From the NCBI GenBank assembly GCA_017453465.1, contig JAFTEV010000056.1, forward strand, positions 1 to 50,350: a stretch of DNA of 50,350 nt, written 5' to 3'. Positions 43,662 through 50,350 of this stretch are shown here, piece by piece (positions within the stretch are counted from its first letter, which is position 1; every line of letters starts with the position of its first letter). The position numbers and the translations under genes were made by a program. A model generated the notes under the pieces. The model was not told the origin of the DNA. It was given only the letters and a program-made list of their open reading frames with translations, and made no database searches. The stretch comes from Bacteroidaceae bacterium (GTDB taxonomy: Bacteria > Bacteroidota > Bacteroidia > Bacteroidales > Bacteroidaceae).

Positions 43662-44660
43662 CTATTTCACTTCATTCACCAGTTCAAGTCCCTCCTCGAA
43701 GTCCTTGATGTTTTGCAATGTGGTCTGTGCGATGTTCTGCACGGCTTCCTGCGTGAAGAAAGCCTGGTGGGAGGTGACGATAACGTTGGGCATCATCAGC
43801 AGCAGAGCCAGCTTGTCGTCGTCAATCATCTTGTCGGAGCGGTCCTCATAGAAGTAGTTGGCCTCTTCCTCATAGACATCGAGGCCCGCCGAACCAATCT
43901 GGTGGGAGCGCAGTCCGTCGATGAGGTCTTCGGTCTTGATGAGTTTGCCGCGTCCCGTGTTGATGATCATCACGCCGTACTTCATCTTCGTGATGCTGTC
44001 GTTGTTGATGAGGAACTTCGTCTCTTCGGTCAGCGGGCAGTGGAGCGAAATGATGTCCGACTGCTCATACAGTTCGTCCAGCGTCACCAGCCTTACGCCG
44101 TACTGCGCGGCAAACTCCTTGTCGGGATAGAGGTCGTAGGCCAGGATGTTCATGCCGAAGCCATGCAGAATCTTCACCAGCTCCTTGGCGATGCGTCCCA
44201 GGCCCACCAGCCCTGCTGTCTTGCCGTACATGTCGTATCCCAGCAGTCCGTTGAGCTTGAAGTTTCCCTCTCTGGTGCGATAGACAGAGCGATAGACCTT
44301 GCGGTTGAGTGCCATCATCAGCGTGACGGCATATTCTGCCACGGCATGGGGAGAGTAGGCCGGCACGCGCACCACCCGTATGCCCTCCTTCTGTGCAGCC
44401 CTCACATCGACATTGTTGAAGCCAGCGCAGCGCAGTGCAATCAGTTTCACGCCGTTGCGGGCCAGCTCTGCAATCACCCTGCTGTCACATTCTGCGTTCA
44501 CGAAGATGCAGACCACGTCCACGCCTTGCGTCAGCGACACCGTGTTCATGCTGAGTCGTTCCTTGTAGTACAGAATTTCATAGCCGAAGGTTTTGTTCAC
44601 TCGGTCGAAAGTTTCGCGGTCATAACTTTTCGCGTCGAAAAAGGCAATTTTTGTTGTCAT
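43662..44660 (-). CDS. D-lactate dehydrogenase-like 2-hydroxyacid dehydrogenase
   Basis: 332 residues. NAD-binding GLVGLGRIAKEL (about 150-161), substrate Arg in LRCAGFNNVD-type context, catalytic Glu and His in the usual places (His in TSHQAFFTQEA near 297). Length and the YSPHAVAEYAV segment fit the fermentative D-LDH group (LdhA). It reduces pyruvate to D-lactate in the cytoplasm. Own promoter; divergent from a small ORF. Confidence 0.9.
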   Translation of the reverse strand: MTTKIAFFDAKSYDRETFDRVNKTFGYEILYYKERLSMNTVSLTQGVDVVCIFVNAECDSRVIAELARNGVKLIALRCAGFNNVDVRAAQKEGIRVVRVPAYSPHAVAEYAVTLMMALNRKVYRSVYRTREGNFKLNGLLGYDMYGKTAGLVGLGRIAKELVKILHGFGMNILAYDLYPDKEFAAQYGVRLVTLDELYEQSDIISLHCPLTEETKFLINNDSITKMKYGVMIINTGRGKLIKTEDLIDGLRSHQIGSAGLDVYEEEANYFYEDRSDKMIDDDKLALLLMMPNVIVTSHQAFFTQEAVQNIAQTTLQNIKDFEEGLELVNEVK

Positions 44661-44700
44661 AGCATTCTCAAATAAAGATGGGTTAGCAATTGTCTGGCTG

Positions 44701-44732
44701 CAAAAGTACTCAAACTTTGGCGACTATCCAAA
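44701..44732 (-). promoter_or_regulatory. Promoter of the D-lactate dehydrogenase gene
   Basis: Minus strand: TTTG (44732-44729), 20-bp spacer, TACTTTTG (44708-44701). About 40 bp before the ATG at 44660. Confidence 0.7.
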
Positions 44733-44771
44733 AACTTTCCGCCTAAATTTCGCTGTGTTCAGATTTCTTTG

Positions 44772-44779
44772 TATCTTTG
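44772..44779 (+). promoter_or_regulatory. -7 box for the small ORF
   Basis: TATCTTTG at 44772-44779, 23 bp before the ATG at 44803; the -33 position reads TTCG, a weak match. Confidence 0.5.
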
Positions 44780-44802
44780 TCGCCGTATTTGTAAATAAAG
44801 AT

Positions 44803-44952
44803 ATGTTAGCAAATAATAGTGAGGTGCCAGACAATGGCGATTTGGATAACCTCGATGAAGAAATACGTCTGTCCTTGAAAAGCGGAGATGCAACAGTAGA
44901 TGAGGTAAGAGCCGTTTTCAGTCGATGGGGTATTGAAAATACAAATTCATAA
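44803..44952 (+). CDS. Small acidic protein, 49 residues
   Basis: MLANNSEVPDNGDLDNLDEE opens a short acidic protein with a likely helix (EEIRLSLKSGDATVDEVRAV) and a closing FSRWGIENTNS. An ATG further up (44755) would lie before the -7 box, so I start at 44803. I know no family. It is preceded by a good -7 box and followed by a structured non-coding stretch. Confidence 0.45.
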   Translation: MLANNSEVPDNGDLDNLDEEIRLSLKSGDATVDEVRAVFSRWGIENTNS

Positions 44953-45009
44953 ATTTCTTTAACCTATAAAATATGATTTTGCCAATGAACTAAACAACAA
45001 ACAAAAGAC

Positions 45010-45208
45010 ATAAGGAAAATAGAAGCGTCCGCTTTTTGTTCTTGTTCTTGAAATTCTCCCAAAAAAGTAAAGAATCTACGAGAGTAAAAGATGTGATGCC
45101 TATGCCAATGGCGTGGGCTTTTACTCGTTAAAGTAGATTAGGTGTTTGGGAGATACCTCAAGAACATAGACGAAGTTAAATAGTCCGCGCTTTTGATTTC
45201 TGTCTTAT
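45010..45208 (+). ncRNA. Rod-like structured RNA candidate, possibly 6S RNA
   Basis: A 199-nt segment folds end to end into one interrupted hairpin by visible pairing: ATAAG 45010-45014 with CTTAT 45204-45208; AGAAGCG 45021-45027 with CGCTTTT 45188-45194; GTTCTTGA 45044-45051 with TCAAGAAC 45158-45165; TCTCCCAAA 45055-45063 with TTTGGGAGA 45145-45153; AATCTAC 45073-45079 with GTAGATT 45133-45139; GAGTAAAAG 45082-45090 with CTTTTACTC 45118-45126; ATGCC 45096-45100 with GGCGT 45110-45114. Length, paired ends, and a large internal bubble resemble 6S RNA (ssrS). No coding potential. It lies in the 302-bp gap between the small ORF and a lipoprotein gene on the same strand, so it could also be a leader. 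No promoter box directly in front and no T-run at its end. Confidence 0.45.
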
Positions 45209-45254
45209 CCCAAAGAAGGATTATATTGTTTAATTTATAAAAAGAAAAGGAAAA

Positions 45255-45671
45255 ATGAAAAGAACATTTCTTAATTTGAAAATGGTTGGCTGTATGCTTG
45301 CCGTTGTCTTTGTAGTCTTAACTATGGCTGCTTGTGGGAGTGATGAAAAAGAAGATACCTCTACAATCAATCTGAATGAGGCAGTAGGAACATGGATGTG
45401 TATTTCCAGCACAGATACTTATCAGGGTGTGAGCTACACAGGTTTGCTTACAGGTGCAGAAATAACAATTAAAAATGATGGCTCTTACACTTCAACGGCC
45501 AGTAGTTTTGGAAAACAGGGAAGTTTTACAATAAATGGAAACACAATAACTGCTAAAAATAGTTCTGGCGATACATTTGTTGTAACTGTTTCTATTAAGG
45601 ACAACACCATGACATGGCAGGGAACATCCAGTACAGGAGTTTCTTTCCGTTATGTTTTTACAAGAGAATAA
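45255..45671 (+). CDS. Lipoprotein with a lipocalin-like domain
   Basis: 138 residues. The signal sequence ends in the lipobox LTMAAC with Cys27, followed by a Glu/Asp-rich spacer (GSDEKEDTS). The body is eight or so short beta-strands (GTWMCISSTDT, EITIKNDGSYTST, TFVVTVSIKDNTMTWQG) and resembles the small lipocalin-like lipoproteins that are common in Bacteroidales. Function unknown. Confidence 0.8.
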   Translation: MKRTFLNLKMVGCMLAVVFVVLTMAACGSDEKEDTSTINLNEAVGTWMCISSTDTYQGVSYTGLLTGAEITIKNDGSYTSTASSFGKQGSFTINGNTITAKNSSGDTFVVTVSIKDNTMTWQGTSSTGVSFRYVFTRE

Positions 45672-45690
45672 TGCAGTCTTAATATGAATT

Positions 45691-45721
45691 ATGGGTTCCT
45701 GCCACTACAGCGGGAACCCAT
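45691..45721 (+). terminator. Hairpin behind the lipoprotein gene
   Basis: ATGGGTTCC (45691-45699) pairs with GGAACCCAT (45713-45721), loop 13, followed by TATTCATTC. Located between convergent genes. T content after the stem is modest. Confidence 0.55.
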
Positions 45722-45749
45722 TATTCATTCTATGCAGCGTGTGCTGCTC

Positions 45750-47216
45750 TTATTTTGTGATGGGCTTGTACTTCGGCACGAGCATCTTCATGAGTGCCCA
45801 GGCAATGAGGTAGGCCACAGCGCAGTAGCAGAAGACAATCATGTAGCCGGCGGGCTTGCCAGTTACGCCGAAGAACTGGAAGGCTTCGCCCTGCTGTTCG
45901 GCATGGGTGAAGAGCAGACCGCTGCCCCAGTTGATGGCGAAGGAACACAGTCCGCCGAACATGGTGCCTATGCCGGTGATGGAGGCGATGGCACTCTTGG
46001 GGAACATATCGCCAATGGTGCTGTAGAGGTTAGCTGACCAGGACTGGTGACCAGCACCTGCCAGGCCGATGATGATGCAGGGGAACCACACCGAAGAGGC
46101 TGCCAGCGGCTGGGCAAACATGGCGAAGATGGGGAAGAAGGCGAAGATGAGCATGGCGAGCATACGGCCCGAATAGGGTTCCATGCTTTTCTTTTCTACA
46201 AAATACTTGGGCAGGTAGCCGCCGCCAATGCTCACTACGGTCACGATGAGGTAGAGCACGAAGATGAGGGCTTGTCCCATGGGGTCGGACGACTTGTAGC
46301 CCAGCTCAGAGAAGTAGGCTGGTGCCCAGAAGAGGAAGAACCACCACACGCCGTCGGTGAGCAGTTTGCCCACGATGAAAGCCCATGTCTGGCGGTAGGT
46401 GAAGCACTTCATGAACGGAATCTGCAGGTTGTCGTTGGCCTGCTGTCGGGTGGGGGCAGCTGTGGCTGCAGCTTCCTCGGCTGGCGCATTGCTGTCCTGC
46501 TGAATGTAAGCCAATTCCGCGCTGTTCACGTGTGCACTCTCGTTGGGCTTGTTGTAAAGCACGGCCCAGAGGATGGCCCAGATGAATCCGATTCCACCAA
46601 TGATGATGAAGGCCATTTCCCAGCCCATGGCTTCGGCCAAGACGGGGATGGTGAGCGGAGCGGCCAGTGCACCCACGCTGGCACCTGCGTTGAAGACAGA
46701 TGTGGCCAGTGCACGGTCTTTCTTGGGGAAGTATTCGGCTGTCACCTTGATGGCTGCGGGGAAGTTGCCAGCCTCGCCCGTGGCCAGCACAATGCGGCAA
46801 GCCAGGAAGAGCCATACGGAGACGGTGGAGATGGCCAGTGCCAGGTCTGTGCCAGCCTTCACTGCGCGGAGGGTTTCAATGTCGGCAATGTCGGTGAGCG
46901 ACATGGTGACGATGCCGCAGCCTGCGTGCAGACAGGCGCCGAGGCTCCAGATGACGATAGCCCAGATGTAGCCTTTCTTGGTGCCCATCCAGTCGATGAA
47001 TTTTCCGGCAAAGAGCGAAATGATGGCGTAGAAGATGGAGAAGATGGCCGTGATTTTGCCGTAGTCGGCATCGGTCCAGTGGAAATCGACGGCGATAAAG
47101 TCTTTCCATGTGAGCGAAAGTACCTGGCGGTCCATGTAGTTCACGGTGGTTGCCAGGAAGAGCATGGCGCAAATTACCCAGCGGTAATTGGTCATTTTTT
47201 GAAATGATTGTGACAT
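45750..47216 (-). CDS. MFS transporter, hexuronate (ExuT)-type
   Basis: 488 residues, about 12 membrane segments. The opening RWVICAMLFLATTVNYMDRQVLSL and the loop AGKFIDWMGTKKGY with the ATGEAGNFPAAIK segment match anion:cation symporters of the ExuT/GudP group, which take up hexuronates and aldarates with protons. The central loop is longer than usual and Ala/Gln-rich (about 242-260). No uronate catabolic gene is nearby, so the substrate is a guess. Same strand and 45 bp behind folB. Confidence 0.85.
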   Translation of the reverse strand: MSQSFQKMTNYRWVICAMLFLATTVNYMDRQVLSLTWKDFIAVDFHWTDADYGKITAIFSIFYAIISLFAGKFIDWMGTKKGYIWAIVIWSLGACLHAGCGIVTMSLTDIADIETLRAVKAGTDLALAISTVSVWLFLACRIVLATGEAGNFPAAIKVTAEYFPKKDRALATSVFNAGASVGALAAPLTIPVLAEAMGWEMAFIIIGGIGFIWAILWAVLYNKPNESAHVNSAELAYIQQDSNAPAEEAAATAAPTRQQANDNLQIPFMKCFTYRQTWAFIVGKLLTDGVWWFFLFWAPAYFSELGYKSSDPMGQALIFVLYLIVTVVSIGGGYLPKYFVEKKSMEPYSGRMLAMLIFAFFPIFAMFAQPLAASSVWFPCIIIGLAGAGHQSWSANLYSTIGDMFPKSAIASITGIGTMFGGLCSFAINWGSGLLFTHAEQQGEAFQFFGVTGKPAGYMIVFCYCAVAYLIAWALMKMLVPKYKPITK

Positions 47217-47261
47217 GATGTTGTTAAGGTTTTTAAGTGATAAGGTTATATGGTTTTTAGG

Positions 47262-47627
47262 TTAGTTAAAGGTCTGTTCTATCTCGATGCCAGCCCCTTG
47301 CAGGTCGGCTCCCATGGGCGGATTGTCCTTGATGAGCCGCAGTTTGATGGCTGTCACTGTGGGGAATTGCTGCCGCAGCGCGTGGATGATTCTGCCGCCC
47401 ACGTGTTCGAGCAGCTGGCTGGGTGTGGCCATTTCGCGGCGCACCACATCGCAAACCTCGGCGTAGCTCACAGTGCCGCAGAGCTGGTCGGTCTCCATGG
47501 CCTGCGTGAAGTCGGTCTCCAGTCGCAGGTCGATGGTGAAGTAGGCTCCCACGGTGCGTTCCTGTGGCAGCACGCCATGGTGGGCGTAGATGCGTAGGCC
47601 GTTGATGAGGATGGAGTGGTGGGGCAT
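47262..47627 (-). CDS. folB: Dihydroneopterin aldolase
   Basis: 121 residues. The family opening is ILINGLRIYAHHGVLPQER; the conserved SYAEV and the catalytic Lys in KLRLIKDNPPMG are present. It cleaves dihydroneopterin in folate synthesis. Lies 97 bp behind the RNR-like gene; the gap between them is filled by 9-bp repeats. Confidence 0.93.
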   Translation of the reverse strand: MPHHSILINGLRIYAHHGVLPQERTVGAYFTIDLRLETDFTQAMETDQLCGTVSYAEVCDVVRREMATPSQLLEHVGGRIIHALRQQFPTVTAIKLRLIKDNPPMGADLQGAGIEIEQTFN

Positions 47628-47653
47628 GGGCGGTGGGGCTTTGGGTGGTGGGG

Positions 47654-47725
47654 CCGGTTTTGCCGGGTATTCTGGCTTTTCCGGAAAAGCCGGACTTTCC
47701 GGAAAGACCGGGCGTTCTGGCTGCT
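47654..47725. repeat. Eight 9-bp repeats of form CCGGnnnnn
   Basis: C(C/T)GG recurs exactly every 9 bp from 47654 to 47717. Units include CCGGTTTTG, CCGGAAAAG, CCGGACTTT and CCGGAAAGA, so neighbouring units form local palindromes around TCCGGA. It fills the space between the RNR-like gene and folB and runs into the former's stop codon. In one plus-strand frame it reads as Gly-x-x triplets, but this ORF is antisense and not supported. Confidence 0.7.
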
Positions 47726-48240
47726 TAGCTTATCTCGGCGTTGTCAAGTTCCTCTGGGCTTTCCGTGTTCTGCAGGTAGCGTTTCAGTGCGCGTGCCACG
47801 CCGTCTTTCCATGAGTTGATGTTGTCGCTGTCGGCCTCCAGCGAACTGACCACTTTGATGGCGTGTTCGAGGGGCATACGGTAGCGCAACATCCCAGAGA
47901 TAAGCTTGGCGTAGTTCCAGTATTCCTTGTTGAATCGCTCGCTAAGTCCTTCAATGGTAGTCTTGTAGCCTCGGCGGTTGATAAACTGGAAGTCGTAACG
48001 CTTCTGCCCTTTTTCCTCGTCCATGCTTTTGATGATGTAGCCCTTGGTCACAGTCTTGGGCAAGGCGATTCCGTCTTCATCGTCGAGCACACCCGTGAAA
48101 ATTTCGTATGGGTTGCCATCAAGGAGTCCCACGAAAGCAACCCATTTTTCTTTGTTGTTCTGGAAACGTACCACGTCGCATTCGAGCACCTTGGGGCGCA
48201 CTTCAGTGACTTCTGGCCAGTTGATTTGCTTGTTTTCCAT
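47725..48240 (-). CDS. Stand-alone protein resembling the C-terminal part of class II ribonucleotide reductase
   Basis: 171 residues. The segments RPKVLECDVVRFQNNKEKWV and AFVGLLDGNPYEIFTG followed by a helical EYWNYAKLISGMLRYRMPLE region look, from memory, like the end of adenosylcobalamin-dependent ribonucleotide reductases (NrdJ) of Bacteroidales, where they lie between the barrel and the cysteine tail. The C-terminal cysteines and the barrel are missing. It may be a regulatory or substrate-binding paralogue, or the resemblance may be partial. It follows aspS by 5 bp and precedes folB. Confidence 0.55.
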   Translation of the reverse strand: MENKQINWPEVTEVRPKVLECDVVRFQNNKEKWVAFVGLLDGNPYEIFTGVLDDEDGIALPKTVTKGYIIKSMDEEKGQKRYDFQFINRRGYKTTIEGLSERFNKEYWNYAKLISGMLRYRMPLEHAIKVVSSLEADSDNINSWKDGVARALKRYLQNTESPEELDNAEIS

Positions 48241-48245
48241 TGTTT

Positions 48246-50006
48246 TTATTCCTTGGGTAAGTTGAGTGCAATGAAGTCTTCGTCCAGCTGCTTCTGGTCA
48301 ACGCAGCTGGGCGCATCGAGCATCACGTCGCGTCCGCTGTTGTTCTTCGGGAAGGCAATGCAGTCGCGGATGCTGTCGAGTCCAGCGAAGATGCTGACCC
48401 AGCGGTCCAGGCCGTAGGCGAGTCCGCCATGTGGGGGTGCGCCATACTTGAAGGCGTTCATCAGGAAGCCAAACTGCTCTTCGGCCTTTTCGGGTGTGAA
48501 GCCCAGAATCTCGAACATCTTGGCTTGCAGCTTGGGGTCGTGGATGCGGATGGAGCCACCGCCCACCTCGATTCCGTTGCACACCATGTCGTAGGCATCG
48601 GCACGCACGGCAGCCGGGTCGGTGTCGAGCATCGGGATGTCTTCGTCCATCGGGTGTGTGAAGGGGTGGTGCATGGCCATGAGTCGGCCTTCCTCCTCGC
48701 TCCATTCAAACATGGGGAACTCGGTGACCCAGAGCAGGGCAAACTTGTTTTTGTCGCGCAGTCCGAGACGCTCGCCCATCTCCAGACGCAGTTCGCACAG
48801 CTGCTTGCGTGTTTTCATAGCGTCGTCGCCGCTGAGGATAAGGATGAGGTCGCCGGGCTGGGCTTGCATCTTTGCCTTCAGTGCTTGCAGGTCGTCCTGG
48901 GTATAGAACTTGTCGATGCTCGACTTCACGCTGCCGTCTTCCTGCACACGGGCATAGACCAGTCCCTTGGCACCAATCTGCGGACGCTTCACCCATTCGG
49001 TCAGCTTGTCGATGTCTTTCCGGGTGTAGGAAGCACAGCCGGGGGCGCAGATGCCACCGATGTATGCCGCGCTGTCGAACACGGCAAATGTGCCTTTCTT
49101 CAGTGTGTCGTCCAGTTCGACGAACTCCATGCCGAAGCGCATATCTGGCTTGTCGGAGCCAAAGCGTTTCATGCACTCAATCCAGGGCAGACGCAGGAAT
49201 GGTTCGCCCAGTTCCACGCCACGCAGCTCCTTGAACAGGTGCTTGGCCATGCCCTCGAAGGTCTGGATGATGTCCTCTTGTGTGACGAATGACATTTCGC
49301 AGTCAATCTGTGTAAATTCGGGCTGACGGTCGGCACGCAGGTCTTCGTCGCGGAAGCACTTCACAATCTGGAAGTAGCGGTCGAATCCGGCCACCATGAG
49401 CAATTGCTTCAGTGTCTGCGGGCTTTGTGGCAGAGCGTAGAATTGGCCTGGGTTCATGCGCGAGGGCACGATGAAGTCGCGTGCGCCTTCGGGTGTGGAA
49501 CCGATGAGCATGGGTGTTTCCACTTCGAGGAACCCCTGCTGGCTGAGGTAGTTGCGCACGGCAATGCAGAATTTGTGGCGCAATTCCAGGTTTTTGCGGA
49601 CTGCCGTGCGGCGCAGGTCGAGGTAGCGGTACTTCATGCGCAGGTCGTCGCCGCCGTCGGTATTGTCCTCGATGGTGAACGGAGGCAGCAGCGACTGGTT
49701 GAGCACCCTCAGCTCGTCCACTTCAATCTCGATGTCGCCCGTGGGCAGGTTCTTGTTCTTGTTGTAACGCTCGGCCACGGTGCCCGTAGCCTGAATCACG
49801 TATTCACGTCCCAGCTTGTTGGCCTCGGCGCACAGGTCGGCATTGGTCTCTTCATTAAACACCAGCTGCGTGATGCCGTAGCGGTCACGCAGGTCCACAA
49901 AAGTCAACGCCCCCATCTTGCGTGAGCGTTGCACCCATCCGGCAAGGGTTACCCGCTTGCCGGCATCGGAGAGACGCAGCTCTCCAGCTGTATGCGTTCT
50001 GTACAT
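48246..50006 (-). CDS. aspS: Aspartyl-tRNA synthetase
   Basis: 586 residues, bacterial type: an N-terminal OB-fold anticodon-binding domain (1-105), a class II catalytic core with motif 2 ([20 protein letters not shown] near 215) and motif 3 ([16 protein letters not shown] near 540), and a GAD insertion domain (about 295-420). It attaches Asp to tRNA-Asp. First of a minus-strand run with the RNR-like gene, folB and perhaps the transporter. The end ([14 protein letters not shown]) is complete. Confidence 0.97.
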   Translation of the reverse strand: MYRTHTAGELRLSDAGKRVTLAGWVQRSRKMGALTFVDLRDRYGITQLVFNEETNADLCAEANKLGREYVIQATGTVAERYNKNKNLPTGDIEIEVDELRVLNQSLLPPFTIEDNTDGGDDLRMKYRYLDLRRTAVRKNLELRHKFCIAVRNYLSQQGFLEVETPMLIGSTPEGARDFIVPSRMNPGQFYALPQSPQTLKQLLMVAGFDRYFQIVKCFRDEDLRADRQPEFTQIDCEMSFVTQEDIIQTFEGMAKHLFKELRGVELGEPFLRLPWIECMKRFGSDKPDMRFGMEFVELDDTLKKGTFAVFDSAAYIGGICAPGCASYTRKDIDKLTEWVKRPQIGAKGLVYARVQEDGSVKSSIDKFYTQDDLQALKAKMQAQPGDLILILSGDDAMKTRKQLCELRLEMGERLGLRDKNKFALLWVTEFPMFEWSEEEGRLMAMHHPFTHPMDEDIPMLDTDPAAVRADAYDMVCNGIEVGGGSIRIHDPKLQAKMFEILGFTPEKAEEQFGFLMNAFKYGAPPHGGLAYGLDRWVSIFAGLDSIRDCIAFPKNNSGRDVMLDAPSCVDQKQLDEDFIALNLPKE

Positions 50007-50045
50007 CTTTTATTTTATAGTTTTATAGTTGATGTTTTTCATCTG

Positions 50046-50053
50046 CAAAGTTA
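50046..50053 (-). promoter_or_regulatory. -7 box of aspS
   Basis: Minus-strand TAACTTTG (50053-50046), about 40 bp before the ATG at 50006. The -33 element is weak. Confidence 0.5.
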
Positions 50054-50120
50054 ATGCAAAAAATTGACTATGCGAACAAAATGCCGTTTTTTTTAGTCTT
50101 TAGCCTGTTTTTCTCACACT

Positions 50121-50208
50121 GTAGTGCGGTTCGGGTGGCAATGCAGTGCGGTTTTGGTGGCAATGCAGTGCCCTTGCGGTAGCAATGCAGTGTGGTTCGG
50201 GTAGCAAT
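50121..50208. repeat. 22-bp tandem array D, four units
   Basis: Four contiguous 22-bp units, each opening with G(C/T)AGTG and ending with GG(T/C)... GCAAT, plus a partial fifth (GCTGCC). These are the best-conserved copies of the family. Located between the aspS promoter region and the 3' end of the next gene. The rest of this gap holds nothing else recognised. Confidence 0.85.
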
Positions 50209-50247
50209 GCTGCCTTTTCCTGATTTCACTTGACAGATTTCACCGGG

Positions 50248-50350
50248 TTAAACTGAATTGCTTGTCAACATCGTTAGCATCGTACTGAAAACCTTGTCAC
50301 GCTCTGCCGTTGCTTCCTGAAAGACTTGACTGTTTGGAAAATATCGGACA
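50248..50350 (-). CDS. C-terminal end of a gene cut by the window edge
   Basis: A minus-strand frame is open from the window edge to a TAA at 50250-50248 and encodes 33 residues (VRYFPNSQVFQEATAERDKV, then FSTMLTMLTSNSV). It reads like protein, with an amphipathic helix, and lies in the same direction as aspS. Too short to identify. Confidence 0.45.
   Translation of the reverse strand, partial: VRYFPNSQVFQEATAERDKVFSTMLTMLTSNSV

Noticed and set aside
47590-47814. Collagen-like Gly-x-x frame on the plus strand
   Set aside because: It is only the 9-bp CCGG array read in triplets, antisense to folB and its neighbour, without a start context or promoter.

Overview
The window looks like a chromosomal segment of a Bacteroidales bacterium, most likely Prevotella or a close relative. 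The evidence is: promoters of the Bacteroidetes type (TTTG, 19-20 bp, TAnnTTTG) in front of many genes; no Shine-Dalgarno-like sequence before starts; secreted proteins ending in short dockerin-like Asp-rich repeats; and family content typical of the phylum (TonB-dependent receptor with the extended N-terminus, Bacteroidetes putative porin, DUF4468, YhcH, HU-domain/SPOR protein, zinc-free L31). No rRNA, tRNA, integrase or complete insertion sequence was recognised.

Layout. 1-4750: an AlbA_2/RecG-like ATP-binding protein with 11-bp repeats behind it, a compact promoter-hairpin unit, a secreted five-repeat protein, and a gap with a short promoter-terminator unit and a large palindrome. 4753-9423: pepT, a DEDDy exonuclease and rlmI in one overlapping operon, then a secreted C1B aminopeptidase. 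9465-10573: the wreck of a type II restriction-modification system (truncated C5 methyltransferase joined to an endonuclease fragment that carries a nonsense codon). 10959-19035: a BtuB-like receptor, then on the other strand a 14-repeat MORN protein, suhB, yhcH, branching enzyme glgB and a membrane protein. 19036-24993: rnz, rpsA, and a DUF4468 / small membrane protein / porin operon. 25421-32253: a 1256-residue secreted protein and an A/T-rich, probably acquired, MmeI-like type IIL restriction-modification enzyme. 32360-36174: panC-panD, a flavodoxin-like reductase, and rplY-pth-S4 protein. 36356-41720: nhaA, two tandem AraC regulators, an FHA/zinc-ribbon protein overlapping an HU-domain/SPOR membrane protein, and L31. 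41936-50350: metY, a D-lactate dehydrogenase-like gene, a small ORF, a 199-nt rod-like RNA candidate (possibly 6S RNA), a lipoprotein, a hexuronate-type MFS transporter, folB, a stand-alone protein like the end of class II ribonucleotide reductase, aspS, and the tail of one more gene.

The most unusual structure is outside genes. Four intergenic gaps (about 10691-10941, 25128-25303, 43460-43635, 50121-50208) hold degenerate tandem arrays with the same 21-22 bp period and no spacers, and three of them share a GC(A/G)GTGG core. Other gaps hold 11-bp and 9-bp arrays and long perfect inverted repeats. The period of two helical turns (one for the 11-bp repeats) suggests protein-binding arrays or an unrecognised repeat family. 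This is inference.

The core metabolic genes are ordinary. The accessory parts are three separate defence-related loci in different states (AlbA_2/GHKL protein, dead type II system, apparently intact type IIL enzyme).
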